From assembly GCF_016464425.1 (NCBI RefSeq), contig NZ_JADDKQ010000001.1, positions 248,001 to 312,000 of the forward strand: 64,000 nucleotides of DNA, given 5' to 3'. This DNA comes from Actinotalea solisilvae (GTDB lineage Bacteria > Actinomycetota > Actinomycetes > Actinomycetales > Cellulomonadaceae). The position numbers and the translations under genes are program-made. The notes under the pieces were generated by a model. That model did no database searches. It saw nothing but the letters and a program-made list of their open reading frames with translations, and was not told the DNA's origin. Below are positions 52,064 through 64,000 of the stretch, one piece after another. Numbering within the stretch: the stretch's first letter is position 1; the number at the start of each line of letters is the position of its first letter.

Positions 52064-53026
52064 TCAGCCGAGCGCGCGAGGGTGCGCCGCGGCGTAGACC
52101 TCGCGCAGCGTGTCGGGCGTCACCTGCGTGTAGATCTGCGTGGTCGTGACCGACGCGTGGCCGAGCAGCTCCTGGACGACGCGGACGTCCGCGCCGCCCG
52201 CCAGCAGGTGGGTCGCGAAGGAGTGGCGCAGGGTGTGCGGCGAGACGTCGTCGGCGCGGGCGAGGCCCGCGCGCTGCGCGGCCAGCCGCAGGACCGCCCA
52301 CGCGCTCTGCCGGCTGAGGCGCTCGCCGCGCGTGTTGAGGAAGACGGCCGGCGTGCCGCGCCCCGCGGCCGCGAGCGCCGGCCGGGCCCGCACGAGGTAT
52401 GCGTCGACCGCCTCGCGCGCGAACGAGCCGACCGGCACGACGCGCTCCTTGCGGCCCTTCCCGAACAGGCGCGCTGCGGCGGCCGCCGGGTCGAGCTCCA
52501 GGTCGTCGACGTCGAGGCCGACGACCTCGCTGATCCGGGCGCCGGTCGAGTAGAGCAGCTCGAGCAGCGCGCGGTCGCGCAGCGGCACCGGACCGTCGCC
52601 GAGGCCCGCGGCGGCGAGCAGGCGCTCGACGTCGTCGGTCGACAACGCCTTGGGCAGGCGCTTGGCCTGGGCCGGCGGACGCACGCCGCGCGAGGGGTCG
52701 TCGGCGGTGAGGCCCTCGAGCGCGCAGAAGCGGTGCCAGCCGTGGACGGCGGCGACGGTGCGCGCCGTCGAGGCCGCCGAGAGGGCCGCGGCCCCGTCAC
52801 CGCCCGTCCGGACGGCGGTGACGAAGGCGCGCACGTCCGGCTCCGTCACGTCGGCGACGCGCGTGCGCCCGAGCGCCGCCAGGTGGCTCGTGTAGCGCCG
52901 CAGGTCCCGCCGGTAGGCGGCGAGCGTGTTGGCCGCCAGGCCGCGCTCCACGGCGAGGTGGTCGAGGTACGCCTCGACCTCACCGAGGAGGGCCGGCGCC
53001 GGCCCGTCGGGCGCCTGCGTGGCCAC
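52064..53026 (-). CDS. xerD: tyrosine recombinase XerD
   Basis: 320 residues from a GTG six bases after the ctaB stop. N-terminal SAM-like domain ([20 protein letters not shown]), then the catalytic R-K-H-R-H-Y set: [16 protein letters not shown] (Arg), [10 protein letters not shown] (Lys), [17 protein letters not shown] (His, Arg), [16 protein letters not shown] (His, Tyr). Resolves chromosome dimers at dif with XerC. The long linkers and the lack of excisionase mark it as the host enzyme and not the island's integrase. Confidence 0.92.
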   Translation of the reverse strand: MATQAPDGPAPALLGEVEAYLDHLAVERGLAANTLAAYRRDLRRYTSHLAALGRTRVADVTEPDVRAFVTAVRTGGDGAAALSAASTARTVAAVHGWHRFCALEGLTADDPSRGVRPPAQAKRLPKALSTDDVERLLAAAGLGDGPVPLRDRALLELLYSTGARISEVVGLDVDDLELDPAAAAARLFGKGRKERVVPVGSFAREAVDAYLVRARPALAAAGRGTPAVFLNTRGERLSRQSAWAVLRLAAQRAGLARADDVSPHTLRHSFATHLLAGGADVRVVQELLGHASVTTTQIYTQVTPDTLREVYAAAHPRALG

Positions 53027-53031
53027 GCCGC

Positions 53032-54009
53032 TCAGACCGGCAGGAAGGGGTCGACCGCGATGGCGACGAAGAGCAGCGTGAGGTACGTGATCGAGCCGTG
53101 GAACACGCGCATCTCCCCCAGGCGCACGCCGGCGCGAGGACTCCGGGCGCGGCGCAGCAGACCCACCGTGGACGCGAGGAACCAGAGACCCAGGACGGAG
53201 GCGAGGGCCGTGTACACCCACGTCATGCCGGCGAGCGGGACGAGTGCGAGCGAGCACGCGACCATGCCGAGCGTGTACGCGACCATCTCGACCGAGACGC
53301 GCACGTCGGTCGCGACGACGGGCAGCATCGGGACGCCGGCGGCCGCGTAGTCGCGGCGGAAGCGCATGGAGAGCGGCCAGTAGTGGGGCGGCGTCCAGAA
53401 GAAGATGACGCCGAACAGCGCGACCGGGGCCCACGCGACGGAGTTCGTCACGGCGGACCAGCCGATGAGCACCGGCATGCACCCCGCCGCCCCGCCCCAG
53501 ACGATGTTCTGCGGCGTGCGGCGCTTGAGGATCATCGTGTAGCCCACGACGTACAGCAGGATCGCGGTCAGCGCGAGGACCGCCGAGAGGACGTTGACGA
53601 ACGCGAGGAACCACGCGATCGAGAACGCGCCCAGGACGAGGCCGAAGGTGAGCCCGGCCCGCGGGCTGATCTCGCCCGTGACGAGCGGACGCCGCTTCGT
53701 GCGGTTCATCACCTCGTCGATGTCCCGGTCGAGGTAGCAGTTCAGCGCGTTGGCCGAGCCCGCGGACGCCGCGCCGCCGACGAGGGTCGCGAGCACGAGC
53801 GCGACCGACGGGAACCCGCGCTCGGCGAGGATCATGGTCGGGACGGTCGTGATGAGCAGGAGCTCGATGATCCGCGGCTTGGTCAGCGCGACGTAGGCAC
53901 CGACACGGGCGAGGACGCCGGCGAGCCCCGCGGCCCGCGCGCGGGCGGGGACGCCGACCGAGGGGACGGTGGCGCCGGGGGTGTCGACGCGGCCACTGGC
54001 GGTGCGCAC
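53032..54009 (-). CDS. ctaB: protoheme IX farnesyltransferase (heme o synthase)
   Basis: 325 residues from the GTG at 54009, with GGAG nine bases upstream. Nine membrane helices; first prenyl-site motif [20 protein letters not shown] (NxxxDxxxD) and the second segment, [17 protein letters not shown]. Converts heme b to heme o for cytochrome oxidase. Divergent from tkt over a 285-bp region; ctaA is not seen in the window. Confidence 0.93.
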   Translation of the reverse strand: MRTASGRVDTPGATVPSVGVPARARAAGLAGVLARVGAYVALTKPRIIELLLITTVPTMILAERGFPSVALVLATLVGGAASAGSANALNCYLDRDIDEVMNRTKRRPLVTGEISPRAGLTFGLVLGAFSIAWFLAFVNVLSAVLALTAILLYVVGYTMILKRRTPQNIVWGGAAGCMPVLIGWSAVTNSVAWAPVALFGVIFFWTPPHYWPLSMRFRRDYAAAGVPMLPVVATDVRVSVEMVAYTLGMVACSLALVPLAGMTWVYTALASVLGLWFLASTVGLLRRARSPRAGVRLGEMRVFHGSITYLTLLFVAIAVDPFLPV

Positions 54010-54294
54010 GCGGAAGGACTCCGTTCCTACAGGGGGTGCTGGCGACCATGGTAGGCCCGCCGCGGGCCCCGGGGCGTCGTGCCGTGCGCGTGCGGGCTGC
54101 CTCCGGGGGCGGCGCGTCCACCTGGCGGCCCGGGATTCGCGGGCGCGTCGCCGCAGGTAGGCTCGCAGCGTGATCCGGCGCACACCGCCGGTCCCCTCCG
54201 GCGCTCGCCAACCGGCCACTCTCGGCCCCCGACGGCGCGCGCCGCACGCACCAGGCGACGACCCGGGCGACCGTCCGGGCAGGAAGAAGGCTCC
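54010..54294. promoter_or_regulatory. divergent promoter region of ctaB and tkt
   Basis: 285 bases between the two start codons. Very GC-rich; it must hold both promoters but no clear -10/-35 pair can be set apart. No gene is seen. Confidence 0.5.
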
Positions 54295-56469
<2,175 letters not shown>

Positions 56470-56504
56470 CCTCCTGACCGCCTGCGGGCGGCTGCACGTG
56501 GAAG

Positions 56505-56530
56505 GGCCCCGGCCGACGTCGGCCGGGGCC
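56505..56530. terminator. 26-bp perfect palindrome between tkt and tal
   Basis: Fully self-complementary GGCCCCGGCCGA... with no loop, 35 bases after the tkt stop. It can form a very stable hairpin in RNA and may reduce transcription from tkt into tal. No T run follows. Confidence 0.5.
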
Positions 56531-56553
56531 GGGCCCGACCGAAGGAGCACGTC

Positions 56554-57750
56554 ATGACCGAAGCCACCGGCACCCCGACCACCACGTCCGCGACCACCAC
56601 GCCCGGGGCGACGGCGCCCGCGCCCGTCACCGCGCTGCGCGAGGCGGGCGTCGCGATCTGGCTCGACGACCTCTCGCGCGAGCTGCTGCGCAGCGGCGGG
56701 CTCGACCGCCTGGTCGCCGAGCGCGGCGTCGTGGGGGTCACCACGAACCCGACGATCTTCGCCTCGGCCCTGTCGAAGGGCAGCGCGTACGACGCCCAGC
56801 TGTCCGAGCTCGCGACCGAGGGCGTGGACGTCGACGAGGCCGTCTTCCGGATCACGACGGACGACGTGCGCGACGCGTGCGACGCGCTCGCCGCCGTCCA
56901 CGAGGCGACGGGCGGCCTCGACGGACGCGTCTCGATCGAGGTCGACCCGCGCCTCGCGCGGGACACCGAGGCGACCGTCGCCACGGCCGAGCGGCTCTGG
57001 ACGACGGTCGGCCGGCCGAACCTCTACATCAAGATCCCGGCGACGGTCGAGGGCCTGCCGGCCATCACCCGGGTGATCGCGCGCGGCATCAGCGTCAACG
57101 TGACCCTGATCTTCTCGCTCGAGCGCTACCGCGCCGTGCTCGACGCCTACATGGCCGGGCTGGAGCAGGCGCGCGAGGCCGGGATCGACCTCGGCGGCAT
57201 CGCGTCCGTCGCGTCGTTCTTCGTCTCCCGCGTCGACGCGGCGGTCGACGCCGAGCTCGACGCGATCGGCTCCCCCGAGGCCGCCGAGCTGCGCGGGTCC
57301 ATCGCGATCGCCAACGCCCGGCTCGCCTACCGGCTCTACGAGGAGGTCGTCGCGGGCGAGCGCTGGCAGTCGCTGGCCGCGGCCGGCGCGCACCCCCAGC
57401 GCCCGCTCTGGGCGTCGACCGGCGTCAAGGACAAGGCGTACAAGGACACGCGCTACGTCGACGGGCTCGTCGCTCCCGGCGTGGTCAACACGATGCCCGG
57501 GACCACCCTCGAGGCCGTCGCCGACCACGGCGAGATCCGCGGCGACACGGTCACGTCGGCGTACGACGACGCCGCCGCCGCGGTCGAGCGCCTCGGCGCG
57601 CTCGGCGTCGACCTCGACCGCGTGACCACCACGCTCGAGGAGGAGGGCGTGACCAAGTTCGAGAAGAGCTGGGCCGAGCTCCTCGCCACCGTGTCCGCCG
57701 GCCTCGCGCGCAGTGCCGTCTCGTCGAGCTCGCAGGAGGCCGCCCAGTGA
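56554..57750 (+). CDS. tal: transaldolase
   Basis: 398 residues with GAAGGAG seven bases before the ATG. TalB-type barrel: [35 protein letters not shown], the Schiff-base lysine in [16 protein letters not shown], and [11 protein letters not shown]-like region ([14 protein letters not shown]). About 25 residues longer than most family members because of an N-terminal Thr-rich leader. Stop overlaps the following mini-frame by 4 nt. Confidence 0.95.
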   Translation: MTEATGTPTTTSATTTPGATAPAPVTALREAGVAIWLDDLSRELLRSGGLDRLVAERGVVGVTTNPTIFASALSKGSAYDAQLSELATEGVDVDEAVFRITTDDVRDACDALAAVHEATGGLDGRVSIEVDPRLARDTEATVATAERLWTTVGRPNLYIKIPATVEGLPAITRVIARGISVNVTLIFSLERYRAVLDAYMAGLEQAREAGIDLGGIASVASFFVSRVDAAVDAELDAIGSPEAAELRGSIAIANARLAYRLYEEVVAGERWQSLAAAGAHPQRPLWASTGVKDKAYKDTRYVDGLVAPGVVNTMPGTTLEAVADHGEIRGDTVTSAYDDAAAAVERLGALGVDLDRVTTTLEEEGVTKFEKSWAELLATVSAGLARSAVSSSSQEAAQ

Positions 57751-57788
57751 CGTCCGCGCCCGTCCGCCGCGCCGGAGCCGCGCGGTGA
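57747..57788 (+). CDS. 13-residue coupling ORF between tal and zwf
   Basis: A GTG-started frame of 13 sense codons whose first codon overlaps the tal stop (GTGA) and whose stop overlaps the zwf start (GTGA). It encodes [13 protein letters not shown]. Such double overlap would carry ribosomes from tal to zwf. It sits where many actinobacteria have pgi, so it could also be a relic of that gene. That it is translated is inference. Confidence 0.4.
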   Translation: MTSAPVRRAGAAR

Positions 57789-59326
57789 GCCCCGCGCGCG
57801 CCACGCCGCCCGCGAACCCGCTGCGCGACCCGCGCGACCGCCGGCTCCCCCGGATCGCCGGCCCCTGCGGGCTCGTGATCTTCGGCGTCACGGGCGACCT
57901 CGCCAAGCGCAAGCTCATGCCCGCGGTGTACGACCTCGCCAACCGGGGCCTGCTGCCACCCGGCTTCGCGCTCACCGGCTTCGCCCGGCGCGACTGGGCC
58001 ACGCAGGACTTCGCCGAGGTCGTCCACGAGGCGGTGAAGAAGAACGCGCGCACGCCGTTCCGCGAGAGCACGTGGGAGCAGCTGGCCCGCGGCATCCGCT
58101 TCGTCCAGGGCGAGTTCGACGACGACGCCGCGTTCGACCGGCTGAGCAAGACGGTCGAGGAGCTCGACGCCGAGCAGGGCACGGGCGGCAACCACGCGTT
58201 CTACCTCTCGGTGCCGCCCGGCGCCTTCCCGCTGGTCTGCCGCCAGCTCGCCCGCTCGGGCCTGTCCAGGCAGCAGGAGGGCGCCTGGCGGCGCGTCGTC
58301 ATCGAGAAGCCGTTCGGCCACGACCTGGCGAGCGCACGCGAGCTCAACGACGTCGTCTCCGAGGTGTTCGAGCCCGAGTCGGTCTTCCGGATCGACCACT
58401 ACCTGGGCAAGGAGACCGTCCAGAACATGCTGGCGCTGCGGTTCGCCAACCAGCTGTTCGAGCCGATCTGGAACGCCAACTACGTCGACCACGTGCAGAT
58501 CACCATGGCCGAGGACATCGGCATCGGGGGCCGCGCGGGGTACTACGACGGGATCGGCGCCGCTCGCGACGTCATCCAGAACCACCTACTCCAGCTCCTC
58601 GCGCTCACCGCGATGGAGGAGCCCGTGTCCTTCGACGCGCAGGACCTGCGGGCCGAGAAGGAGAAGGTGCTCTCGGCCGTCCGCGTGCCCAAGGACCTGG
58701 GCCGTCACACCGCGCGCGGTCAGTACGCCGCCGGGTGGCAGGGCGGCGAGGAGGTCGTGGGCTACCTGGACGAGGAGGGCATCGCGCCCGACTCGGGGAC
58801 CGAGACGTACGCGGCGATCCGCGTCGACATCGACACCCGCCGGTGGGCGGGCGTGCCGTTCTACCTGCGCGCGGGCAAGCGCCTGGGCCGCCGCGTCACC
58901 GAGATCGCGGTGGTCTTCAAGAAGGCGCCGCACCTGCCGTTCGAGTCGACCGCGACCGAGGAGCTCGGTCAGAACGCCCTCGTCATCCGGGTCCAGCCCG
59001 ACGAGGGCGTGACGATCCGCTTCGGCTCCAAGGTGCCCGGCACGGCGATGGAGGTGCGCGACGTCACGATGGACTTCGGGTACGGCCACGCGTTCACCGA
59101 GTCGTCCCCGGAGGCGTACGAGCGGCTCATCCTCGACGTCCTGCTCGGCGACCCGCCGCTCTTCCCGCGGCACGAGGAGGTCGAGCTCTCGTGGAAGATC
59201 CTCGACCCGATCACGTCCTACTGGGCGCGGCACGGCACGCCCGACGCCTACCGCTCGGGCACGTGGGGCCCGGCGTCGGCCGACGCGATGATGGCGCGGG
59301 ACGGCCGGGCGTGGCGCCGGCCGTGA
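57785..59326 (+). CDS. zwf: glucose-6-phosphate 1-dehydrogenase
   Basis: 513 residues from a GTG with GGAG seven bases upstream. NADP-binding [19 protein letters not shown]; active-site motif [16 protein letters not shown] with the catalytic His and Lys; [14 protein letters not shown]. First step of the oxidative pentose phosphate pathway. It is followed by opcA, whose product helps assemble or regulate this enzyme. Confidence 0.96.
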   Translation: MSPARATPPANPLRDPRDRRLPRIAGPCGLVIFGVTGDLAKRKLMPAVYDLANRGLLPPGFALTGFARRDWATQDFAEVVHEAVKKNARTPFRESTWEQLARGIRFVQGEFDDDAAFDRLSKTVEELDAEQGTGGNHAFYLSVPPGAFPLVCRQLARSGLSRQQEGAWRRVVIEKPFGHDLASARELNDVVSEVFEPESVFRIDHYLGKETVQNMLALRFANQLFEPIWNANYVDHVQITMAEDIGIGGRAGYYDGIGAARDVIQNHLLQLLALTAMEEPVSFDAQDLRAEKEKVLSAVRVPKDLGRHTARGQYAAGWQGGEEVVGYLDEEGIAPDSGTETYAAIRVDIDTRRWAGVPFYLRAGKRLGRRVTEIAVVFKKAPHLPFESTATEELGQNALVIRVQPDEGVTIRFGSKVPGTAMEVRDVTMDFGYGHAFTESSPEAYERLILDVLLGDPPLFPRHEEVELSWKILDPITSYWARHGTPDAYRSGTWGPASADAMMARDGRAWRRP

Positions 59327-59384
59327 CGCACGGCACGAGCGCCGGCAGGCGACGCCCGACCGCACCGACCCGAAGGGACCACCG

Positions 59385-60305
59385 ATGATCATCGACCTCC
59401 CCGACACCACGACGACCGCGGTGACGCGGACGCTCGTGCGGCTGCGGGACGAGGGCGGCGCCGTCGCCCTCGGCCGCGTGCTCACGCTCGTCGTCGACGC
59501 CGAGGCCGAGGACGTCGAGCAGGCGATCGAGGCCGCGAACGACGCGAGCCGCGAGCACCCGTGCCGCGTCATCGTCCTCGCGCGCGACGCGAGCCGGACG
59601 ACGGCCCGCCTCGACGCCGAGATCCGTGTCGGCGGCGACGCGGGCGCGAGCGAGGTCATCCTCCTGCGCGCCTCGGGCGAGATGCTCGCGCACAGCGACA
59701 CCCTGGTGATGCCGCTCCTGCTGCCCGACGCGCCCATCGTCGCCTGGTGGCCCAGCGAGCTGCCCGAGCACCCCTCGGAGCACCCGATCGGCGCGATGGC
59801 CCAGCGCCGGATCACCGACTCGCTCGCCTGCTCGGACCCGCTCAGCACGCTGCGGCGGCTGCGCGAGGGCCACCGGGCCGGCGACACCGACCTCGCGTGG
59901 ACGCGGCTCACGGCGTGGCGCGGGCTCCTCGCTGCGGCGCTCGACCAGCCGCCGTACGAGCCCGTCACGCACGCCGTCGTCAGCGGCCACGAGACCCACC
60001 CGTCGGTGCCCCTGCTCGCGGCCTGGCTCGCGCACGCCCTGCGCTGCCCGGTCGACGTCGTGCGCGAGAAGGACGTCCAGGGCATCACGCGCGTCGTGCT
60101 CGAGCGCGAGTCCGGACCGGTCGTCGTCACGCGCCCGGACGGCCGCGTCGCGACCATCCAGCAGCCGGGCCAGCCCGAGCGGACGACGGCGATGCCGATG
60201 CGCTCCCTGCGCGAGTGCCTCTCCGAGGAGCTGCGCCGCCTCGACCCCGACGAGGTCTACGGCGAGGTCCTCGTCGACGGCCTCGAGCGCGTGGGCGCCG
60301 CGTGA
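59385..60305 (+). CDS. opcA: glucose-6-phosphate dehydrogenase assembly protein OpcA
   Basis: 306 residues. Family marks include IIDLPDTTTTAVTRTLVRLR at the start, ASREHPCRVIVLARD, VMPLLLPDAPIVAWWPSELP and a C-terminal LSEELRRLDPDEVYGEVL. Restricted to actinobacteria and cyanobacteria and always next to zwf. ATG with GGGACC upstream. Overlaps pgl by 4 nt. Confidence 0.95.
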   Translation: MIIDLPDTTTTAVTRTLVRLRDEGGAVALGRVLTLVVDAEAEDVEQAIEAANDASREHPCRVIVLARDASRTTARLDAEIRVGGDAGASEVILLRASGEMLAHSDTLVMPLLLPDAPIVAWWPSELPEHPSEHPIGAMAQRRITDSLACSDPLSTLRRLREGHRAGDTDLAWTRLTAWRGLLAAALDQPPYEPVTHAVVSGHETHPSVPLLAAWLAHALRCPVDVVREKDVQGITRVVLERESGPVVVTRPDGRVATIQQPGQPERTTAMPMRSLRECLSEELRRLDPDEVYGEVLVDGLERVGAA

Positions 60306-61066
60306 CCGCGCCCGCCCGCGTCGTCGTCGTCCACCCCGACGCCGCGACGCTCGCCACGGCCACGGCGGCGCGCCTCCTGCTGCGGCTCGTCGACGCCCAG
60401 AGCACCCACCGGCCGCTGCACGTCGCGCTCACGGGCGGGACGGTGGGCATCCGGACGCTCGCGGAGGTCGCCGCGTCACCGCTGCGCCACGCGGTCGACT
60501 GGACCGGCGTGCACCTGTGGTGGGGCGACGAGCGGTTCCTGCCCGCGGGCGACGCGGACCGCAACGAGACGCAGGCCCGCGCGGCCCTGCTCGACGCGCT
60601 CCCGGTCCCCGCGTCGAACGTGCACCCCGTCCCCGCCGCGGACGCGGCCGCGACCCCGGAGGAGGCGGCGGCGGCCTACGCCGACGAGCTCGCCCGGTTC
60701 GCCGCTCCCGCCGCCGACGCGGTCGACGACGCGGGCCCGGCCGTCCCCGCGTTCGACGTCGTCCTCCTGGGCATGGGTCCCGACGGCCACGTCGCGTCGC
60801 TCTTCCCGGGCCACGAGGCGCTCGACGTCGTCGACCGCACGGTCGTGGGCGTGCACGGCTCCCCCAAGCCGCCGCCGCTGCGCGTGAGCCTCACGTTCCC
60901 CGCGCTCGAGGCCGCCGACGAGGTCTGGGTCGTGGCCGCGGGCGCCGAGAAGGCGGACGCGGTCGCGCGTGCGCTCGGGGGCGACGAGGTGAGCAGCACG
61001 CCCGCCGTGGGTGCCGTCGCCCGGACCCGCACGCTCTGGCTGCTCGACGCCGCCGCCGCCGGCTGA
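60302..61066 (+). CDS. pgl: 6-phosphogluconolactonase
   Basis: 254 residues from a GTG (GTGA overlap with opcA). Motifs: ALTGGTVGIRTLAEVA, VHLWWGDERFLPAGDADRNE and VVLLGMGPDGHVASLFPGH. Hydrolyses 6-phosphogluconolactone made by Zwf. Normal length for the DevB type. Confidence 0.95.
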   Translation: MTAPARVVVVHPDAATLATATAARLLLRLVDAQSTHRPLHVALTGGTVGIRTLAEVAASPLRHAVDWTGVHLWWGDERFLPAGDADRNETQARAALLDALPVPASNVHPVPAADAAATPEEAAAAYADELARFAAPAADAVDDAGPAVPAFDVVLLGMGPDGHVASLFPGHEALDVVDRTVVGVHGSPKPPPLRVSLTFPALEAADEVWVVAAGAEKADAVARALGGDEVSSTPAVGAVARTRTLWLLDAAAAG

Positions 61067-61125
61067 GCGGCGACGCGGCGCACCACCGGGTCGCGTCCGC
61101 CGACCCCGTCCACGCAGGAGGCACC

Positions 61126-61782
61126 GTGCACGAGTGGCAGGACGTCGACGACCACCTCGCGACCCTGTTCCCCGACGACCCCGACCTCGTGGCGGCCAAC
61201 GCCGCCGCCGAGGAGGCCGGCCTGCCGGCGATCCAGGTCTCGGCGCCGCAGGGCCGCTTCCTCACGCTCCTCGCGCGCATCCACGGCGCCCAGCGCGTGC
61301 TGGAGTTCGGGACCCTCGCCGGCTACAGCACGATCTGCCTCGCGCGCGGGCTCACCGGCGAGCGCCACGTGACGACGCTCGAGCTCGACCCCGCGCACGC
61401 CGCCGTGGCGCGCGCGAACCTCGAGCGGGCCGGCCTGGCCGACGTCGTCGAGGTCCTCGTGGGACCGGCCGCCGAGACCGGCGCGGCGCTGGTCGACGCC
61501 GGCACGGCCCCGTACGACCTCGTGTTCGTGGACGCCGACAAGCCGAACAACGTCCGCTACCTCGAGCTCGCCCTCGCGCTCACCGCGCCGGGCGCCGTCA
61601 TCGTCGTCGACAACGTCGTGCGCGCGGGCGCGATCGTGCGGGCGCCGTACGACGCCGGGGCGACGGGCGCCCGCGCCGTGCTGGAGCGCGTCGCGGCGGA
61701 CCCGCGGCTCGAGGCCACGGCGCTGCAGACGGTCGGCAGCAAGGGCCACGACGGCTTCCTGCTGGTCCGCCGCACGGCCTGA
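61126..61782 (+). CDS. class I SAM-dependent O-methyltransferase (catechol O-methyltransferase-like)
   Basis: 218 residues from a GTG with GCAGGAGG six bases upstream. SAM motif I RVLEFGTLAGYSTICLARGL, motif II region HVTTLELDPAHAAVARANLE and the metal-site YDLVFVDADKPNNVRYLELA with Asp residues as in the COMT/CCoAOMT family. Methylates a catechol-like or small phenolic substrate; which one is not shown. Confidence 0.9.
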   Translation: MHEWQDVDDHLATLFPDDPDLVAANAAAEEAGLPAIQVSAPQGRFLTLLARIHGAQRVLEFGTLAGYSTICLARGLTGERHVTTLELDPAHAAVARANLERAGLADVVEVLVGPAAETGAALVDAGTAPYDLVFVDADKPNNVRYLELALALTAPGAVIVVDNVVRAGAIVRAPYDAGATGARAVLERVAADPRLEATALQTVGSKGHDGFLLVRRTA

Positions 61783-61801
61783 CCGCCCGGCGCCCGGGCG
61801 G
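61783..61801. terminator. hairpin between the convergent methyltransferase and rbpA genes
   Basis: CCGCCCG/CGGGCGG arms with a five-base loop directly after the methyltransferase stop, usable from both strands. Confidence 0.55.
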
Positions 61802-61810
61802 GTGCGGCGG

Positions 61811-62158
61811 TCAGCCGCCGCGGCGCGCGCGCAGGGCCGCGAGGGCCTCGTCGAGGATGGCCGCGCCGTCCTCGTCGCTGCGGCGCTCCTTCACGTACGC
61901 GAGGTGCGTCTTGTACGGCTCGTTGCGCGTGGGCGACGGCGGGTTGTCCTTGTCCTGGCCGGCGGGGAACCCGCAGCGCGGGCAGTCCCACGTCTCGGGG
62001 GCCTCGGCGCCGCCCTCCTCGGAGAAGCTGGGCTTGGTCTCGTGCCCGTTCGCGCACCAGTAGGACACCCAGAAGCGGGGGGCCTGCTCGCCGCGCTCGG
62101 CCTCGCCCATGGGGCCGGCTCCGACGCGGGACCCCCGGATCGCACTACCGCTCGCCAT
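61811..62158 (-). CDS. rbpA: RNA polymerase-binding protein RbpA
   Basis: 115 residues. Begins MASGSAIRGSRVGAGPMGEA, the conserved RbpA start that contacts sigma and the promoter, then zinc-type cysteines in YWCANGHETKPSF and TWDCPRCGFPA, and a basic linker (THLAYVKERRS) to a C-terminal sigma-interaction region. It stabilises open complexes in actinobacteria. Supports the phylum call. Confidence 0.96.
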   Translation of the reverse strand: MASGSAIRGSRVGAGPMGEAERGEQAPRFWVSYWCANGHETKPSFSEEGGAEAPETWDCPRCGFPAGQDKDNPPSPTRNEPYKTHLAYVKERRSDEDGAAILDEALAALRARRGG

Positions 62159-62170
62159 CTGACTTCCCCT

Positions 62171-62416
62171 TCAGGCGCTGACGCGCTGGATCAGGCCGAG
62201 CAGCACGACGACCAGGGTCCACAGGAGGGCCAGGCCGATCGTGAGCCGGTTGAGGTTGCGCTCGGCGACACCCGAGCTGCCGGCGCCGCTCGAGACGCCG
62301 CCTCCGAACATGTCCGACAGGCCGCCGCCCTTGCCCTTGTGCAGCAGCACGAGGACGACGACGAGGAAGGAGGACAGGACCAGGATGACCTGCAGGATGA
62401 TGCGCAGTGCGTCCAC
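62171..62416 (-). CDS. secG: preprotein translocase subunit SecG
   Basis: 81 residues with two membrane helices: about 3-26 (LRIILQVILVLSSFLVVVLV) and 58-78. Between them lies the family segment LLHKGKGGGLSDMFGGGVSS. Part of the SecYEG channel. Same strand as tpiA and pgk, the usual order. Confidence 0.95.
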   Translation of the reverse strand: MDALRIILQVILVLSSFLVVVLVLLHKGKGGGLSDMFGGGVSSGAGSSGVAERNLNRLTIGLALLWTLVVVLLGLIQRVSA

Positions 62417-62527
62417 GTGCTCGTACGTCCCTCGCGTCGGAAGTGCGGCGCCGGCGGGCGCCCGGTCAAGGATAGGCGACGCGCACCCGCACGGACGACA
62501 TCCGGGCCGGGTGAGAGTCGCCCGACC

Positions 62528-62559
62528 GGTCGGCGCCCCGCGCGTGCGGGACGCCGACC
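62528..62559 (-). terminator. hairpin after tpiA
   Basis: Fourteen-base arms with one mismatch and a four-base loop, 35 bases beyond the tpiA stop in the direction of transcription; likely separates tpiA from secG. Confidence 0.5.
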
Positions 62560-62593
62560 GGCGTCAGGCTGGGTCCGGGCGGGGCCGCTCGGG

Positions 62594-63394
62594 TCACAGA
62601 CCCGTCTGGTGCGACTGGTACCGCACGATCTTGGCGAACTCCTCGGGGTCGAGGCTCGCGCCGCCGACGAGCGCGCCGTCGACGTCGGGCTGGTCCATGA
62701 TCGCGGCGATGTTGCCGGACTTCACGGAGCCGCCGTAGAGCACCCGCACGCCCGCGGCGAGCTCGGGCGAGTACAGCTCGCCGAGCTTCTCGCGGATCGC
62801 GCCGCAGACCTCCTGCGCGTCCTGCGGCGTCGCGACCTCGCCCGTCCCGATGGCCCACACGGGCTCGTAGGCGATGACGACGTCCTTCGCCTGCTCGGCC
62901 GACAGGCCTGCCAGGCCGCCCTCGACCTGGGCGAGCGTGTACGCGACCTGGTCGCCCGCCTTGCGGATGTCGAGGCCCTCGCCGACGCAGAGGATCGGGA
63001 CGATGCCCTGCCCGAAGGCCGAGGCGACCTTGGCGGCGCACAGCGCGTCGTCCTCGGCGTGGAACTGGCGGCGCTCGGAGTGGCCGACGGCCACGTAGGA
63101 GACGCCGAGCTTGGCGAGCATCACGGGCGAGATCTCGCCCGTGTAGGCGCCCTCGGTGTGCGCCGAGACGTCCTGCGCGCCGTACTTCAGCTCGTACTTG
63201 TCGGCGTCGACGAGCGTCTGCACCGACCGCAGGTCGGTGAACGGCACGAGCACGGCGACCTCGACGGCCGCGTAGTCGTGCTTGGCGTCCTTGAGCGACC
63301 ACGCCAGCTTCTGCACGAGGTGCGTCGCCTGGTGGTGGTCGAGGTTCATCTTCCAGTTGCCCGCCATGAGCGGGGTCCGCGACTGCGTGGCCAT
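62594..63394 (-). CDS. tpiA: triosephosphate isomerase
   Basis: 266 residues. GNWKMN (Lys), [16 protein letters not shown] (His) and [20 protein letters not shown] (Glu) give the full catalytic set; the phosphate loop [15 protein letters not shown] follows. Interconverts DHAP and GAP. ATG at 63394 overlaps the pgk stop. Confidence 0.97.
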   Translation of the reverse strand: MATQSRTPLMAGNWKMNLDHHQATHLVQKLAWSLKDAKHDYAAVEVAVLVPFTDLRSVQTLVDADKYELKYGAQDVSAHTEGAYTGEISPVMLAKLGVSYVAVGHSERRQFHAEDDALCAAKVASAFGQGIVPILCVGEGLDIRKAGDQVAYTLAQVEGGLAGLSAEQAKDVVIAYEPVWAIGTGEVATPQDAQEVCGAIREKLGELYSPELAAGVRVLYGGSVKSGNIAAIMDQPDVDGALVGGASLDPEEFAKIVRYQSHQTGL

Positions 63395-64000
63395 CAGGCC
63401 TCCTCCTCCAGGACGGCGATACCGGGGAGCGTCTTGCCCTCGAGGAACTCGAGGCTCGCGCCGCCGCCGGTCGAGATGTGGCCGAAGCCGGCCTCGTCGA
63501 AGCCGAGCAGGCGCACGGCCGCGGCCGAGTCACCGCCGCCGACGATGGTGAAGGCACCCTGCTCGCCCGCGTCGACGAGCGCCTGCGCGACGGCACGCGT
63601 GCCGCCCGAGAAGGCCTCGAACTCGAACACGCCGGCCGGGCCGTTCCAGACGACCGTCTTCGCATCGAGGATCTTGCTGCGGAAGAGCTCGGCCGACGCG
63701 GGGCCGATGTCGAGGCCGATCCGGCCGTCGGGGATCGCGTCCGCGGCGACGACGTCGTGCGGGGAGTCCGCCGCGAAGGCGTCCGCCACGACGATGTCGG
63801 TCGGCAGGACGATCTCCACGCCGCGCTGCTCGGCGTCCGCCAGGTAGCCCTTGACCGTGTCGATCTGGTCCTCCTCGAGCAGCGAGCTGCCCACCGAGTA
63901 GCCCTTGGCCGCGAGGAACGTGAAGACCATGCCGCCGCCGATGAGCAGGCGGTCCGCCTTGGTCAGCAGGTTCGCGATGACGCCGAGCTTGTCCGAGACC
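63394..64000 (-). CDS. pgk: phosphoglycerate kinase, C-terminal half (cut by window end)
   Basis: About 201 residues; the start lies to the right of the window. Seen are [59 protein letters not shown] and [16 protein letters not shown], the nucleotide-binding and hinge elements of Pgk. Glycolytic enzyme; coupled to tpiA by a 4-nt overlap. Confidence 0.97.
   Translation of the reverse strand, partial: VSDKLGVIANLLTKADRLLIGGGMVFTFLAAKGYSVGSSLLEEDQIDTVKGYLADAEQRGVEIVLPTDIVVADAFAADSPHDVVAADAIPDGRIGLDIGPASAELFRSKILDAKTVVWNGPAGVFEFEAFSGGTRAVAQALVDAGEQGAFTIVGGGDSAAAVRLLGFDEAGFGHISTGGGASLEFLEGKTLPGIAVLEEEA

Noticed and set aside
52064-53026. XerD considered as the island's integrase
   Set aside because: It is in the core region between parA/scpAB and ctaB, the usual place of host xerD, and over 10 kb from the tRNA.

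Overview
This is high-GC actinobacterial DNA, most likely from a member of the Micrococcales related to Cellulomonas, Cellulosimicrobium or Isoptericola. That placement rests on RbpA, OpcA, the tkt-tal-zwf-opcA-pgl cluster, the gap/pgk-tpiA-secG-rbpA order, frequent GTG starts and ATGA/GTGA gene overlaps. The genus is inferred, not shown.

The window has two parts. Bases 1 to about 41,600 are an integrated mobile island whose left end lies outside the window. Bases 41,619 to 64,000 are core chromosome, and a tRNA-Pro(GGG) gene sits at the junction with its 3' end facing the island. The core is visibly richer in GC than the island.

Island layout. (a) 1-776: three small metal- or redox-type genes, starting with a cut-off YnfA family membrane protein. 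(b) 1,088-13,005: a long same-strand series with a Tad (Flp) type pilus system: SAF/CpaB-like protein, CpaE-like ATPase homologue, TadA ATPase, TadB, TadC, a Flp-like small pilin, two TadE-like proteins, a TadG-like protein and a 1,042-residue membrane protein with two LysM repeats and a BTAD domain. (c) 13,081-18,947: metal-resistance cargo, with cadD, an isoprenylcysteine methyltransferase-like gene and a small gene on the minus strand, divergent from cadC, a P1B-type ATPase, lspA, a TlpA-like thioredoxin and ccdA. (d) 19,152-27,448: a type IV secretion operon with a VirB2-position protein, a TrbL/VirB6-like protein, an SCO6880-like protein, a VirB4-like ATPase, a protein made of two DnaB-N-like domains, a VirD4/TraD coupling protein and a lytic transglycosylase. 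(e) 27,997-29,356: an uncharacterised protein translationally coupled to a PIN-domain nuclease. (f) 29,474-33,443: a DUF4913-like gene and a MobF/TraA relaxase-helicase on the minus strand, then a possible oriT region and two unknown genes reading away from it. (g) 35,600-41,600: a decayed end, with a CpaF fragment, a lower-GC membrane gene, a broken recombinase, a DUF2188 gene, an intact IS3-family element with a 3-bp target duplication, a palindrome, and a small membrane gene next to the tRNA.

Together the Tad genes, T4SS, coupling protein and relaxase describe a conjugative element in which a Tad pilus may contribute to mating contact. No intact integrase or prepilin peptidase is visible, so these must lie to the left, come from the host, or be lost.

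Core layout. 41,794-42,956 hold a lipoprotein and an ArsD-like protein. Reading leftwards from 54,009 to 42,972 is a long minus-strand series: ctaB, xerD, parA, scpA, scpB, a pseudouridine synthase, aroH-type chorismate mutase, tyrA, cmk, plsC, der and a membrane protein. Divergent from ctaB runs tkt-tal-(13-codon ORF)-zwf-opcA-pgl-O-methyltransferase, the pentose phosphate cluster. Convergent with it are pgk (cut by the window end), tpiA, secG and rbpA.
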